Position numbers and translations under genes: made by a program | Notes under the pieces: model-generated | What the model was told of the DNA's origin: nothing | Database searches by the model: none | What the model saw: the letters and a program-made list of their open reading frames with translations, nothing else | Shown: positions 1 through 6,645 of the stretch, one piece after another | Numbering within the stretch: position 1 is the first letter of the stretch | How the letters are laid out: each line of letters starts with the position of its first letter | NCBI GenBank assembly: GCA_013695405.1 | Contig: JACDAO010000819.1 | Span: 1-12,136, forward strand | DNA: 12,136 bases | Reading direction: 5' to 3' | Source of the DNA: Acidobacteriota bacterium | GTDB lineage: Bacteria; Acidobacteriota; Vicinamibacteria; Vicinamibacterales; Vicinamibacteraceae

Positions 1-90
1 GGTTGACGACGGTGGTGGCGGGCCGCTCGGCTGCGCGGCCACCTCCGGAGCGATCAGCAGCGTAGCGGCGAGCAGGACGCGCGACGTCAT
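1..90 (-). CDS. Probable exported protein, N-terminal fragment only
   Basis: Reading leftwards from an ATG at 90-88, an open frame runs off the window edge after 30 codons. The translation starts with MTSRVLLAATLLIAPEVAAQ and continues with a Gly/Pro/Ser-rich stretch. One Arg, a hydrophobic core and a V-A-A before Gln form a typical Sec signal peptide with a signal-peptidase I site near residues 19-20. The mature protein would begin in a proline-rich linker, so a periplasmic, secreted or surface protein is inferred. It lies 32 bases downstream of the SLOG-like gene on the same strand and could share its transcript. The ribosome binding site is weak (AGAGA). No function can be given because the rest lies outside the window. 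Confidence 0.55.
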   Translation of the reverse strand, partial: MTSRVLLAATLLIAPEVAAQPSGPPPPSST

Positions 91-122
91 CGAGATCTCT
101 GGAGCGGGCCGGTGCGGCTCGC

Positions 123-683
123 TTACGAAGGAAACGACCGCTCGAACAGCGCGGCAATCGCCTGCTGACCGTTGTCGCGCAGCACGCGGGTGCCGGTCCC
201 GGTCACGTGCGCGTGACCGATGCACGGCAGGTCGGTCCCGGTGCGCGCCACCCACTCGCGCTCGTTCCAGGAGAACCAGCCGTCCCGATCCTGGTCGAAC
301 ACGTGCAGCGGCTTGTTGCACAGCTTGGCGAACTCGGCGCCCCAGCCGGTGCCGCCCTTGACGTGGCCGTCGGACAGAATCGTGCCGATCACGAAGATCT
401 CCTGACCGTGGTTGATCTGGTACCAGATGCTCTGCAGCACCTTGCGAAAGGTCGGCGTGTCCGCGTACCGTCGGTTCATCAACTGTGAGACGTAGGCGAG
501 GCTCACGTCCCCGGCGCGCAGCTCCTCGTGATTGAGCATGCGCAGCCCGCGTGTTCGCTCCGCGACGTGCCCCTCGAAGCCGAAGGTCACTTCCTCGATG
601 CCGAATCGTTCCGCCTGGGCGCCGAACTCCGCCTCGGCGCCAGGAGCCCCACCGCTGAACAGGATGTAATCGCTGCGATCCAC
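123..683 (-). CDS. SLOG-like predicted nucleotide-binding protein
   Basis: 186 residues from a GTG start. The frame stays open upstream to 890, but that extension is Arg-rich and antisense to the peptidase gene, while the GTG at 683-681 has a strong AGGGGGA ribosome binding site just before it. The protein begins with a beta strand and a glycine turn, SGGAPGAEAEF (residues 10-20), resembling the GGA-x-GAD/E phosphate-binding turn of SLOG/Rossmann proteins (DprA, LOG, YspA-type). A second glycine motif, KGGTGWGAEFA (109-119), precedes a hydrophobic strand ending in VFDQ (128-131), as in SLOG proteins where it completes the nucleotide pocket. There is no signal peptide or membrane segment, so it should be cytoplasmic. 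Family placement comes from motif recognition; ligand and role are unknown. SLOG proteins range from cytokinin-riboside hydrolases to sensors of nucleotide signals in defence systems, but no defence gene is visible here. Confidence 0.7.
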   Translation of the reverse strand: MDRSDYILFSGGAPGAEAEFGAQAERFGIEEVTFGFEGHVAERTRGLRMLNHEELRAGDVSLAYVSQLMNRRYADTPTFRKVLQSIWYQINHGQEIFVIGTILSDGHVKGGTGWGAEFAKLCNKPLHVFDQDRDGWFSWNEREWVARTGTDLPCIGHAHVTGTGTRVLRDNGQQAIAALFERSFPS

Positions 684-718
684 GTGTCCCCCTGGCGAGC
701 GTCTGTGACGCCGGCGCC

Positions 719-724
719 AGTGTA
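719..724 (-). promoter_or_regulatory. Candidate -10 box for the SLOG-like gene
   Basis: On the minus strand TACACT lies 35 bases upstream of the GTG at 683, with the ribosome binding site between them. The expected -35 position holds only a poor match (TACCGG, 17-base spacer), so this rests mainly on the -10 hexamer and its position in the divergent intergenic gap. Confidence 0.3.
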
Positions 725-745
725 GCCCGGTCGTTGCGCTTCCGG

Positions 746-751
746 TAGGAT
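746..751 (+). promoter_or_regulatory. TAGGAT element before the peptidase start
   Basis: TAGGAT ends 6 bases before the GTG of the M3 peptidase. It can be read as an extended ribosome binding site (AGGA, 7-base spacing) or as a TANNNT -10 box that would place transcription initiation on or next to the start codon (leaderless mRNA). No convincing -35 is visible. The sequence cannot separate the two readings. Confidence 0.3.
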
Positions 752-757
752 CGCGGC

Positions 758-2635
758 GTGACTCGATCCTGGCCCGGCGTGTTCTTCGACCCGACGTTTG
801 CCACGGCGCCGACCGCGCCACGCCCCCGTTCCGAGGTTCCGGCCGATCAGTGCTGGAACCTGTCTGACATCTACCCGACCTGGGAGGCATGGCGGGCCGC
901 GTACGACGACCTCGGCGGGCGAATCGGCGCGTATGGCACGCGCCGGGGCACGCTCGCCACCAGTGCCGCGACGCTGCTCGACGCGCTGCGGGCCAGCGAC
1001 GCGATGGGGCAGCTGGCCTACAAGATCTGGTACTACGCCTCGCTGGCCCATGACGAGGACCAGCGCGACAACCAGATCGGCGGCCGTCGGCAGCAGGTCC
1101 AGTTGCTGTTCGCCCAGTGGCGCCAGTCCACCGCCTGGTTCAATCCCGAACTGCTGGCCATCCCGCTGGCGACGCTGCGCGAGGGGATGGCGGCCGATCC
1201 CGACCTGGCGGTCTACCGGTTCATGATCGAGAACCTGTTCCGTCAGCAGGCGCACGTGCTCGACGAACGCGGTGAGCACCTGCTGTCGCTCGCCACCCAG
1301 TTGACCCGCGTGCCCGATGACGCCTACGAGGCGCTGTCGACCGCCGACATGCGCTTTCCGACCATCGAACTGAGCACCGGCGAGCAGGTGCAAGTGACGT
1401 ACCCGCGCTACCGCGCGTTGCTGGCGACCAACCGCGTGCAGGCCGATCGCGCACGCGCCTTCGAGGCGCACCATGGCACCTTCGATGCGTCGCTGAACAC
1501 CTACGCGGCCCTGTACAACGGCGTGCTGCAGCGCGACTGGTACCAGGCCCGGGCCCGCGGCTACGCCACCACCCTGGAGGCGGCGCTGCATGGCGACAAC
1601 ATCCCAATCGCGGTGGTCGAGAACCTGATCAGCTCGACCCGATCGAGCGCCGGGTCGCTGCAGCGGTACGAGCGGCTGCGCCGGCGCGCGCTCAAGCTGG
1701 ACACCTACCACCTGTACGACGGCTCGATCCCGCTGGTCGATCGTACCGAGCACTACCCGTACCAGCAGGTGGTCGACGCGATCGTGCACTCGGTGGCGCC
1801 GCTTGGCGGCACCTACCAGCACCGCCTGGCCGCCGGCTTCGCCAGTCGCTGGATCGACATCTACGAGAACGACGGCAAGCGTTCAGGCGCCTACTCGGCG
1901 CCGGTGTACGGGGTGCACCCGTACGTGCTGATGAACTACAACGACACGCTCGACGCGGCGTTCACGCTGGCGCACGAGATGGGGCACTCGATGCACACCG
2001 TGCTCTCGCACGAGTGCCAGCCGTTCGTCTACTCGGACTACACGATCTTCGTCGCTGAAGTGCCGTCGACGCTGAGCGAGGCGCTGCTGCTCGACCACTT
2101 GCTGGCGCACACCAGCGACCCGCTCGAGCGGATCGTCCTGCTCCAGCACGCCATCGACGGCATCACCGGCACCTTCTTCACCCAGGTGATGTTTGCCGAC
2201 TACGAGTTGCAGGCCCATCGACTGGTCGAGGCGGGCGAGCCGGTCACCGCCGACGTGCTGAGCGATCTGTACGACAGCACTCTGCGCGCCTATCACGGCG
2301 ACGCGATCGACTACGACCCGCTCGCTCGAGTGACCTGGGCGCGGATCCCGCACTTCTTCGGCTCGCCGCACTACGTCTATCAGTATGCAACCTGTTACGC
2401 GTCGAGCGCCAAGCTGCTGATTGGCCTGCGCGATACCGATCCCGGCGGCCGCGCCGAGACCATCGCCCGCTACCTCGAGCTGCTGGGTGCCGGTGGCAGC
2501 GACTACCCGATGACCCTGCTGCAACGCGCCGGCATCGATCTGGCCGAACCCGACACCGTGGCTGCCGTCGCCACACATCTCGACACCCTGGTCGACCAGC
2601 TCGAAGCGGCGCTGGCCAGCCGCGGCCTGCTCTGA
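758..2635 (+). CDS. pepF: Oligoendopeptidase F-type M3 zinc metallopeptidase
   Basis: 625 residues, close to the roughly 600 usual for PepF. The zinc-binding HEMGH lies at residues 406-410 and is followed by the PepF-style stretch ending FVAEVPST, where Glu434 is the expected third zinc ligand and Glu407 the general base. Near the C-terminus, His532 and the HYVYQY segment (538-543) match the M3 substrate-binding His/Tyr region. The N-terminal half is the helical oligopeptidase F domain, starting with the W-x-LSDIYP motif near residue 33. The family cleaves short peptides and is usually cytoplasmic; no signal peptide is present. The GTG start at 758 has AGGA 7 bases upstream and keeps the N-terminus typical. 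The threonine dehydrogenase gene follows 10 bases after the stop, suggesting co-transcription. Peptide recycling is the likely role; substrate preference is not readable from sequence. Confidence 0.92.
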   Translation: MTRSWPGVFFDPTFATAPTAPRPRSEVPADQCWNLSDIYPTWEAWRAAYDDLGGRIGAYGTRRGTLATSAATLLDALRASDAMGQLAYKIWYYASLAHDEDQRDNQIGGRRQQVQLLFAQWRQSTAWFNPELLAIPLATLREGMAADPDLAVYRFMIENLFRQQAHVLDERGEHLLSLATQLTRVPDDAYEALSTADMRFPTIELSTGEQVQVTYPRYRALLATNRVQADRARAFEAHHGTFDASLNTYAALYNGVLQRDWYQARARGYATTLEAALHGDNIPIAVVENLISSTRSSAGSLQRYERLRRRALKLDTYHLYDGSIPLVDRTEHYPYQQVVDAIVHSVAPLGGTYQHRLAAGFASRWIDIYENDGKRSGAYSAPVYGVHPYVLMNYNDTLDAAFTLAHEMGHSMHTVLSHECQPFVYSDYTIFVAEVPSTLSEALLLDHLLAHTSDPLERIVLLQHAIDGITGTFFTQVMFADYELQAHRLVEAGEPVTADVLSDLYDSTLRAYHGDAIDYDPLARVTWARIPHFFGSPHYVYQYATCYASSAKLLIGLRDTDPGGRAETIARYLELLGAGGSDYPMTLLQRAGIDLAEPDTVAAVATHLDTLVDQLEAALASRGLL

Positions 2636-2645
2636 GGGCCGGACA

Positions 2646-3674
2646 ATGATGCGCAAGCCTGTTGTCCTGATCACCGGCGCCGGCGGTGAGATCGGGCACG
2701 GCCTGATCACCCGCCTGGCCGCCTCGGGCCGCCAACGCCTCGTCACGCTCGACCTGACTCGGCTCGAACCAGAGATCGGTCGCCTGGTGACGCGCGAGTT
2801 CACCGGATCGATCCTCGACCAGGCGCTGCTCGAGCGCATCCTGGCGGAGTTCGAGATCGACCTGGTGTTCCATCTGGCGGCGCTGCTGTCGACCCGGTCG
2901 GAGTTCACTCCGGTGATGGCCCACCAGGTCAACGTCGAAGGCACACTGACGCTGCTGGAGTTCGCCCAGAAGGAAGGGGAGTCGCACGGCCGACCGGTGA
3001 TCTTCGTTTATCCGTCGAGCATCGCCGCCTACGGGCTGCCAGACGCGGAGACGCGCGCCGCCGCGGGCCGCGTCCACGAGGATCAGTTCACCCAGCCGAC
3101 CACGATGTACGGCTGCAACAAGCTGTACTGCGAGCTGCTCGGCACTTACTACGCCCGTCACTACAAGCAGTTGTCGGCGGCGCCGGCGGCCAGCCGGGTC
3201 GACTTCCGCGCGATCCGCTTTCCCGGGCTGATCTCGGCGGCAACCGCGCCCTCCGGTGGCACCTCCGATTACGCGCCAGAGATGATCCACGCGGCGGCGC
3301 GCGGCGAGCCGTACGACTGCTTCGTCCGTCCAGACACGCGGATTCCGTTCATGGCCATGCCCGACGCGGTCGAGGCGCTGCTCAAGCTGGCCGCCGCCCC
3401 GCGCTGGCAACTGACCCGGACCGCCTACAACATCGGCGCCTTCAACCCGTCGGCCGAAGACATCCGCGCCAAGGTGCTGCAGGCCTTCCCGGACGCGGCG
3501 ATCGGCTTCGAGGTCGACCACAAGCGCCAGGGCATCGTCGACAGCTGGCCGGAGGACGTCGACGACGGCGCGGCTCGGGCCGACTGGCACTTCGATCCGT
3601 CATTCGACTTCGCGCGCGCCTTCGACGAGTACCTGATGCCGGCGATCCGCGCCCGCTACGCGTCGGCCGGCTGA
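2646..3674 (+). CDS. L-threonine 3-dehydrogenase, extended SDR type
   Basis: 342 residues. The Rossmann motif TGAGGEIG sits at residues 10-17, and the SDR catalytic set is Ser124/Ser125 in YPSS and Tyr155-x3-Lys159 in YGCNK. The C-terminal half carries the signature of SDR-type threonine dehydrogenases rather than sugar epimerases: RFPGLIS, the GGTSDYA motif, and the QGIVDSWPEDVDD block followed by AR-DW. The enzyme oxidises L-threonine with NAD+ to 2-amino-3-ketobutyrate, which Kbl normally splits to glycine and acetyl-CoA; no kbl is in the window. It differs from zinc-dependent E. coli Tdh. Two ATGs (2646, 2649) are possible starts; a GAGGG overlapping the peptidase stop is the likely ribosome binding site. 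It is probably expressed with pepF, a peptide/amino-acid catabolic pairing. A related UDP-sugar epimerase is the alternative but fits the C-terminal motifs less well. Confidence 0.85.
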   Translation: MMRKPVVLITGAGGEIGHGLITRLAASGRQRLVTLDLTRLEPEIGRLVTREFTGSILDQALLERILAEFEIDLVFHLAALLSTRSEFTPVMAHQVNVEGTLTLLEFAQKEGESHGRPVIFVYPSSIAAYGLPDAETRAAAGRVHEDQFTQPTTMYGCNKLYCELLGTYYARHYKQLSAAPAASRVDFRAIRFPGLISAATAPSGGTSDYAPEMIHAAARGEPYDCFVRPDTRIPFMAMPDAVEALLKLAAAPRWQLTRTAYNIGAFNPSAEDIRAKVLQAFPDAAIGFEVDHKRQGIVDSWPEDVDDGAARADWHFDPSFDFARAFDEYLMPAIRARYASAG

Positions 3675-3744
3675 TGGCGTCATTGGCCGGGCGGGGCACG
3701 TGGCTCGCCGGATCGTGCTGGGCACCGAGGTCGCGGCTTCGTAT

Positions 3745-3786
3745 CGTCACGCCAGGAGCACCTGGTGACGATGACCTTCTTTTTTT
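3745..3786 (+). terminator. Hairpin plus T-tract: terminator or start-site gate
   Basis: CGTCAC (3745-3750) and CAGG (3753-3756) pair with CCTG (3761-3764) and GTGACG (3765-3770): ten base pairs, a two-base GC bulge on the left arm and an AGCA loop. Six bases later comes TTCTTTTTTT (3777-3786), a striking run in GC-rich DNA. By form it resembles an intrinsic terminator 70 bases after the threonine dehydrogenase stop, though the T-tract is farther from the stem than usual. The stem also contains AGGAG (3754-3758) and the GTG start (3765) of the next ORF, so it could equally hide that start. Confidence 0.4.
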
Positions 3787-4046
3787 CAGGCGCGGCCGCC
3801 GCCGCACGACGACAGGGCCGGAACAGCCTGCTGGTGGACGGCGGGGTAGCGCTGTCGCTGGTGGCTGGCCTGCTGGCCGCGTGGCTGACGGCGGCCTTGC
3901 TGATGGCGCTACTGGCACACCCGGTCCACACCATGACGACGCTCGATCGCCACGGGACGCGCGGACTGCCGCAGGTGCTGAAGCAGGGCAGCCTTGGGCT
4001 GCTGGCACTGGTCCATGGCGCGGCCGCCGACCGGAGCGGCCGATGA
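3765..4046 (+). CDS. Small single-helix membrane protein, unknown function
   Basis: 93 residues. I recognise no family. The N-terminus has three Phe encoded across the T-tract, then an Ala-rich stretch with a basic patch (ARRQGR, residues 14-19) and one clear membrane segment around residues 27-51. A weaker hydrophobic stretch lies at 76-84. The frame shows the strong G/C bias at third codon positions seen in its neighbours, while the competing open frame across the same bases gives an Arg/Gly/Pro-rich product, so this frame is preferred. AGGAG lies 6 bases before the GTG start, but both sit in a hairpin. The stop overlaps the ATG of the next small ORF (ATGA at 4043-4046), and the LiaF-like gene follows, so it is probably the first gene of the signalling operon. 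It may be an accessory membrane partner of that module; this is inference from position only. Confidence 0.5.
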   Translation: MTMTFFFSGAAAAARRQGRNSLLVDGGVALSLVAGLLAAWLTAALLMALLAHPVHTMTTLDRHGTRGLPQVLKQGSLGLLALVHGAAADRSGR

Positions 4047-4117
4047 GGCGTCGCGTGCTGCTGGCCGTCGGCGCGCGTCTGCTGTGGACGAGCCGCCGCG
4101 AAGGGTCGCCAGCATGA
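4043..4117 (+). CDS. Possible 24-residue coupled micro-ORF
   Basis: An ATG at 4043 overlaps the preceding stop as ATGA, and its own stop (4115-4117) overlaps the ATG of the LiaF-like gene as ATGA. The peptide starts MRRRVLLAVGARLLW and ends in a basic, polar tail, so it could be a short amphipathic or membrane-associated peptide. Third positions are mostly G or C. No clear ribosome binding site precedes it; translation would rely on coupling. It may be a real small protein, a leader that passes ribosomes to the next gene, or chance, since ATGA overlaps are easy in such DNA. Confidence 0.3.
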   Translation: MRRRVLLAVGARLLWTSRREGSPA

Positions 4118-4806
4118 GTCGCGGCCAGCGACGCGGCACCGGGCAGGCGCTGTTCGGCACGACGCTCGTGACACTCGGCGCGATGTTGTTCGCGCAAAAC
4201 GCTGGCCTGCTGGAGATGCGCGTCTACTGGCGCTACTGGCCACTCCTGCTGATCGCGCTCGGCGCCGTCAAGCTGCTGTCGGCGCACTCGCGCGTCGACA
4301 CGGCGCTCGGCATCGGGATGCTGGTGTTCGGCAGCGGTCGCCTGTCGAGCGCACTCGGCTACTGGAGCCCGCGCCCGCCTGATCTGGTCGCCCTCGTGAT
4401 GGTCACCGCGGGCGGGTGGTTGATCTACCGCGGCCTGGTCAGCGGGCGCGACGGCGACGCTTCGAATCGCGATCAGTCGGACTGGATCTCGGCGTTCGCG
4501 GTGATGGGCGGCTTCAAGCGGGCCAACAATTCGCCGACCTTTCGCGGTGCCGACCTGTCGGTGGTGATGGGCGGCTTCGAGATCGACCTCCGCCAGGCCT
4601 CGCTGCGGGCACCGGCGACCATTGACGTGTTCGTGATGTGGGGCGGCATCGAGGTCCGTGTCCCCGAAGACTGGACGGTGGAACTGCGCGGTGTCCCGAT
4701 CCTGGCCGGCTTCGAGGACAAGACGCGGGCGCCGACCGTGCCCACCGAACGGCGCCTGATCGTGCGCGGCATGGCGTTGATGGGCGGCGTCGAGATCAAG
4801 AACTGA
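4114..4806 (+). CDS. LiaF-like four-helix membrane protein
   Basis: 230 residues from the ATG at 4114, chosen because GAAGGG lies 8 bases upstream and the product starts just before the first membrane helix. Four hydrophobic segments lie at about 11-31, 40-56, 62-80 and 90-108 (LiaI/LiaF-type membrane region). A soluble C-terminal domain follows with five evenly spaced turn motifs, MGGF (131), MGGF (152), WGGI (176), LAGF (198) and MGGV (223), as expected for the beta-rich LiaF C-terminal domain. In Bacillus, LiaF is a membrane inhibitor of the cell-envelope stress kinase LiaS. Here the next two genes are a LytS-type kinase and a LytTR regulator instead, so a similar sensor-modulating role with a different two-component family is inferred. 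The kinase starts 4 bases after this stop. Membrane topology and family are fairly sure; the signal is unknown. Confidence 0.8.
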   Translation: MSRGQRRGTGQALFGTTLVTLGAMLFAQNAGLLEMRVYWRYWPLLLIALGAVKLLSAHSRVDTALGIGMLVFGSGRLSSALGYWSPRPPDLVALVMVTAGGWLIYRGLVSGRDGDASNRDQSDWISAFAVMGGFKRANNSPTFRGADLSVVMGGFEIDLRQASLRAPATIDVFVMWGGIEVRVPEDWTVELRGVPILAGFEDKTRAPTVPTERRLIVRGMALMGGVEIKN

Positions 4807-4810
4807 CGCC

Positions 4811-5887
4811 GTGCACCCCCTGCTGAGCCGCGTCGCGTCGCTCACGGTCTACCTCGGCTTGTGGCTCGTGTTGGGTCTGGTGTGGTCGGGGGGGCTGGCG
4901 GCGCGGGCAGCGTGGCCGTGGCCGGCGGCGCTGCTCGGGGCGCTGCCCCTGTCGCTGGCCTATGGCCTGGTCTGCCTGGCACCCTGGTACGTCTGTCGCG
5001 CCTTCCCGCTCGAAGGGGCGCGGACTGCGCTGGTGGTCCTGCTGGCGCACGTCGCCGCCGCGGTCCTGACCGGTGTGGTGTGGGTCGCGGTGGGCGTGTG
5101 GTGGCTGCGCGCCCAGGCGCCCGGGGCGGCGCCCTTCACCCGCGACGCGACCATCCTGCTGCTTGCCGCGGGCGTCCTGCTGTTTCTGCTGTCGTCGGCG
5201 GTGCACTACGTGTTTCTCGGACTGGAGGCCCAGGATCTGTCTCGACGGCAGGCGCTGGAATCAGCCGTGCTGGCGCGGGAGGCGGAGCTGCGCGCCTTGC
5301 GCGCCCAGGTCAACCCGCACTTCCTGTTCAACAGCCTGCACTCGATTGGGGCGTTGGCCGGCACTCGGCCGGAGGCGGCGCGGGAAATGGCGATTGGCCT
5401 GGGGGAGTTCCTGCGCCAGAGCCTGCGACTCGGCGGCCTGGCCTGCGTGCCACTCTCGCAGGAACTCGACCTGCTGGCGCAGTACCTGGCCATCGAACAG
5501 GTCCGCTTCGGCTCGCGACTGGCGGTGCGCATTGACGTCAGCGCCGAGGCGCGGGCCTGCGCCCTGCCGCCGTTGCTGCTGCAGCCGCTGGTGGAGAATG
5601 CCATCAAGCATGGGGTGGCCGGCATGCTCGACGGAGGCGTAGTCAGCATCGCCGGTCGTTGCGTGCAGGGGCGCTGCGAACTCAGCATCGGCAATTCGTT
5701 CGACGCCGAGGCGGTGCCAGGCACGGGCACTGGCACCGGCCTGCGCAACGTCCGCGCCCGCCTCGCGGCGCACTACGGCGCGGCGGCGACGCTCGACGTC
5801 AGCCCCGCCGACGGGACCTTCGTCGTCTCGCTGGCCTGGCCGGTGGCCGACGCGCTGGTCGGGCCGAGCACCGAGGAGCGACGATGA
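4811..5887 (+). CDS. LytS-type sensor histidine kinase (His_kinase family)
   Basis: 358 residues. The N-terminal region has four hydrophobic segments (about 8-33, 35-58, 70-100 and 113-137) with little periplasmic loop, so it probably senses within the membrane or through a partner. A likely coiled-coil linker (139-165) leads into the phosphoacceptor motif VNPHFLFNSLHS with His170, diagnostic of the His_kinase (PF06580) LytS/YehU class. The ATPase has the N-box QPLVENAIKHG (Asn263 central) and a glycine-rich G-box alternating Gly/Thr from 304 to 310 before LRNVRARL. The GTG start at 4811 lies 4 bases after the LiaF-like stop and has no good ribosome binding site, so it probably depends on re-initiation. 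The stop overlaps the regulator start as ATGA. It should phosphorylate the adjacent LytTR regulator. All catalytic motifs are present. Confidence 0.93.
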   Translation: MHPLLSRVASLTVYLGLWLVLGLVWSGGLAARAAWPWPAALLGALPLSLAYGLVCLAPWYVCRAFPLEGARTALVVLLAHVAAAVLTGVVWVAVGVWWLRAQAPGAAPFTRDATILLLAAGVLLFLLSSAVHYVFLGLEAQDLSRRQALESAVLAREAELRALRAQVNPHFLFNSLHSIGALAGTRPEAAREMAIGLGEFLRQSLRLGGLACVPLSQELDLLAQYLAIEQVRFGSRLAVRIDVSAEARACALPPLLLQPLVENAIKHGVAGMLDGGVVSIAGRCVQGRCELSIGNSFDAEAVPGTGTGTGLRNVRARLAAHYGAAATLDVSPADGTFVVSLAWPVADALVGPSTEERR

Positions 5888-6633
5888 TCGATCGGCTGTT
5901 GCGGGTGCTGGTGGTCGACGACGAGGCGCTGGCGCGACAGGTCGCGATCGAGTACCTGCGCGGCTGCGGCGGCGTCGAGATCGCCGGCGAATGCGCCAAC
6001 GGGTACGAGGCCGTCAAGGCCGTCAGCGAGTCGGTCCCCGACATCCTGCTGCTCGACGTCCAGATGCCCAAGCTGTCCGGCTTCGACGTGCTGGAGCTGG
6101 TCGGCCCGGGTCCGGCGGTGATCTTCGCGACGGCGCATGACGACTATGCGCTCCGCGCCTTCGACGTCCACGCAGTCGATTATCTGCTCAAGCCGTTCAG
6201 CCAGGCACGACTCTGCGACGCGCTGGCGCGGGCCCGGGCCAGGCTGATCGCGCGCGACAATGCGTCGGGCGACGCGCTTCGCGCAGCCCTGCGCGCGGTC
6301 CGGATCGAGCGGGTGCTGGTCCGCGACGGTGGCAAGGTCTTCATCATCCCGGTCGACACCCTCGACTACGCCCAGGCCCAGGACGACTACGTGCTGCTGC
6401 GCACGCAGGGGCGCAGCCTGCTGAAGGAGCAGACGCTCGGCAGCCTCGCGGCACAGCTCGACCCGCTGCGCTTCGTCCGCATCCACCGCTCGTACCTGAT
6501 CCACCTGGCGCGCCTGGCGCACGTCGAGGTCGAGGCGAAGGATCGCCGGGTCGCGGTACTGACGGACGGGACGCGGCTGCCGGTCAGCCGCAGTGGCCAC
6601 CAGCGCCTCTCGGCCGCGCTCGGTCAGGCCTGA
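5884..6633 (+). CDS. LytTR-family DNA-binding response regulator
   Basis: 249 residues. The receiver domain (about 6-120) has the acidic pair Asp12/Asp13, phosphoacceptor Asp58 in LLLDVQMP, Thr83 in FATAHD and Lys103 in the LKPF motif. A linker leads to a LytTR DNA-binding domain (about 140-246) containing the family's conserved FVRIHRSYLIH segment and the LPVSRS stretch. Such regulators bind paired direct repeats as dimers. GAGGAG lies 5 bases before the ATG, and the start overlaps the kinase stop, so kinase and regulator are made together. Its targets cannot be read from sequence. Self-regulation of the operon is possible, but I found no convincing repeated LytTR site upstream of 3765. A 14-base palindrome covers its stop codon. 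Confidence 0.93.
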   Translation: MIDRLLRVLVVDDEALARQVAIEYLRGCGGVEIAGECANGYEAVKAVSESVPDILLLDVQMPKLSGFDVLELVGPGPAVIFATAHDDYALRAFDVHAVDYLLKPFSQARLCDALARARARLIARDNASGDALRAALRAVRIERVLVRDGGKVFIIPVDTLDYAQAQDDYVLLRTQGRSLLKEQTLGSLAAQLDPLRFVRIHRSYLIHLARLAHVEVEAKDRRVAVLTDGTRLPVSRSGHQRLSAALGQA

Positions 6634-6635
6634 CC
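6622..6635. repeat. Perfect 14-base palindrome over the regulator stop
   Basis: GGTCAGGCCTGACC is perfectly self-complementary and includes the TGA stop of the LytTR regulator. A second small inverted repeat, ACCAC-GCCT-GTGGT (6633-6646), overlaps its end. There is no T-tract, so it is not a standard terminator. It lies just upstream of the sahR-like promoter and could be a binding site, an RNA end structure or chance. Confidence 0.35.
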
Positions 6636-6645
6636 ACGCCTGTGG

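Noticed and set aside
684..890. N-terminal extension of the SLOG-like gene to 890
   Set aside because: The extension is Arg-rich, overlaps the peptidase start, and the GTG at 683 has a strong ribosome binding site and begins at the first strand of the fold.
587..1822. Long minus-strand frame antisense to the peptidase gene
   Set aside because: Low-complexity Arg/Val/Gln-rich translation opposite a well-supported M3 peptidase; no domain or plausible ribosome binding site.
2244..3590. Long minus-strand frame antisense to threonine dehydrogenase
   Set aside because: The plus strand encodes a complete SDR enzyme with all motifs; the antisense product is Arg-rich and featureless.
3994..4113. N-terminal extension of the LiaF-like gene from 3994
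   Set aside because: The additional 40 residues are Arg/Ala/Pro-rich and the ATG at 4114 has GAAGGG at correct spacing.
3674..4117. Plus-strand 147-codon frame starting within the threonine dehydrogenase stop (TGATG)
   Set aside because: Its translation is Arg/Gly/Pro/Thr-rich and looks out of frame; the alternative frame from 3765 has better third-position G/C bias and a membrane helix. Only its last 24 codons are kept as a possible micro-ORF.
3442..4845. Minus-strand 467-codon frame over the LiaF region
   Set aside because: The product is Arg/Ala/Pro-rich without motifs, while the plus strand has coupled membrane-protein genes with proper codon bias.
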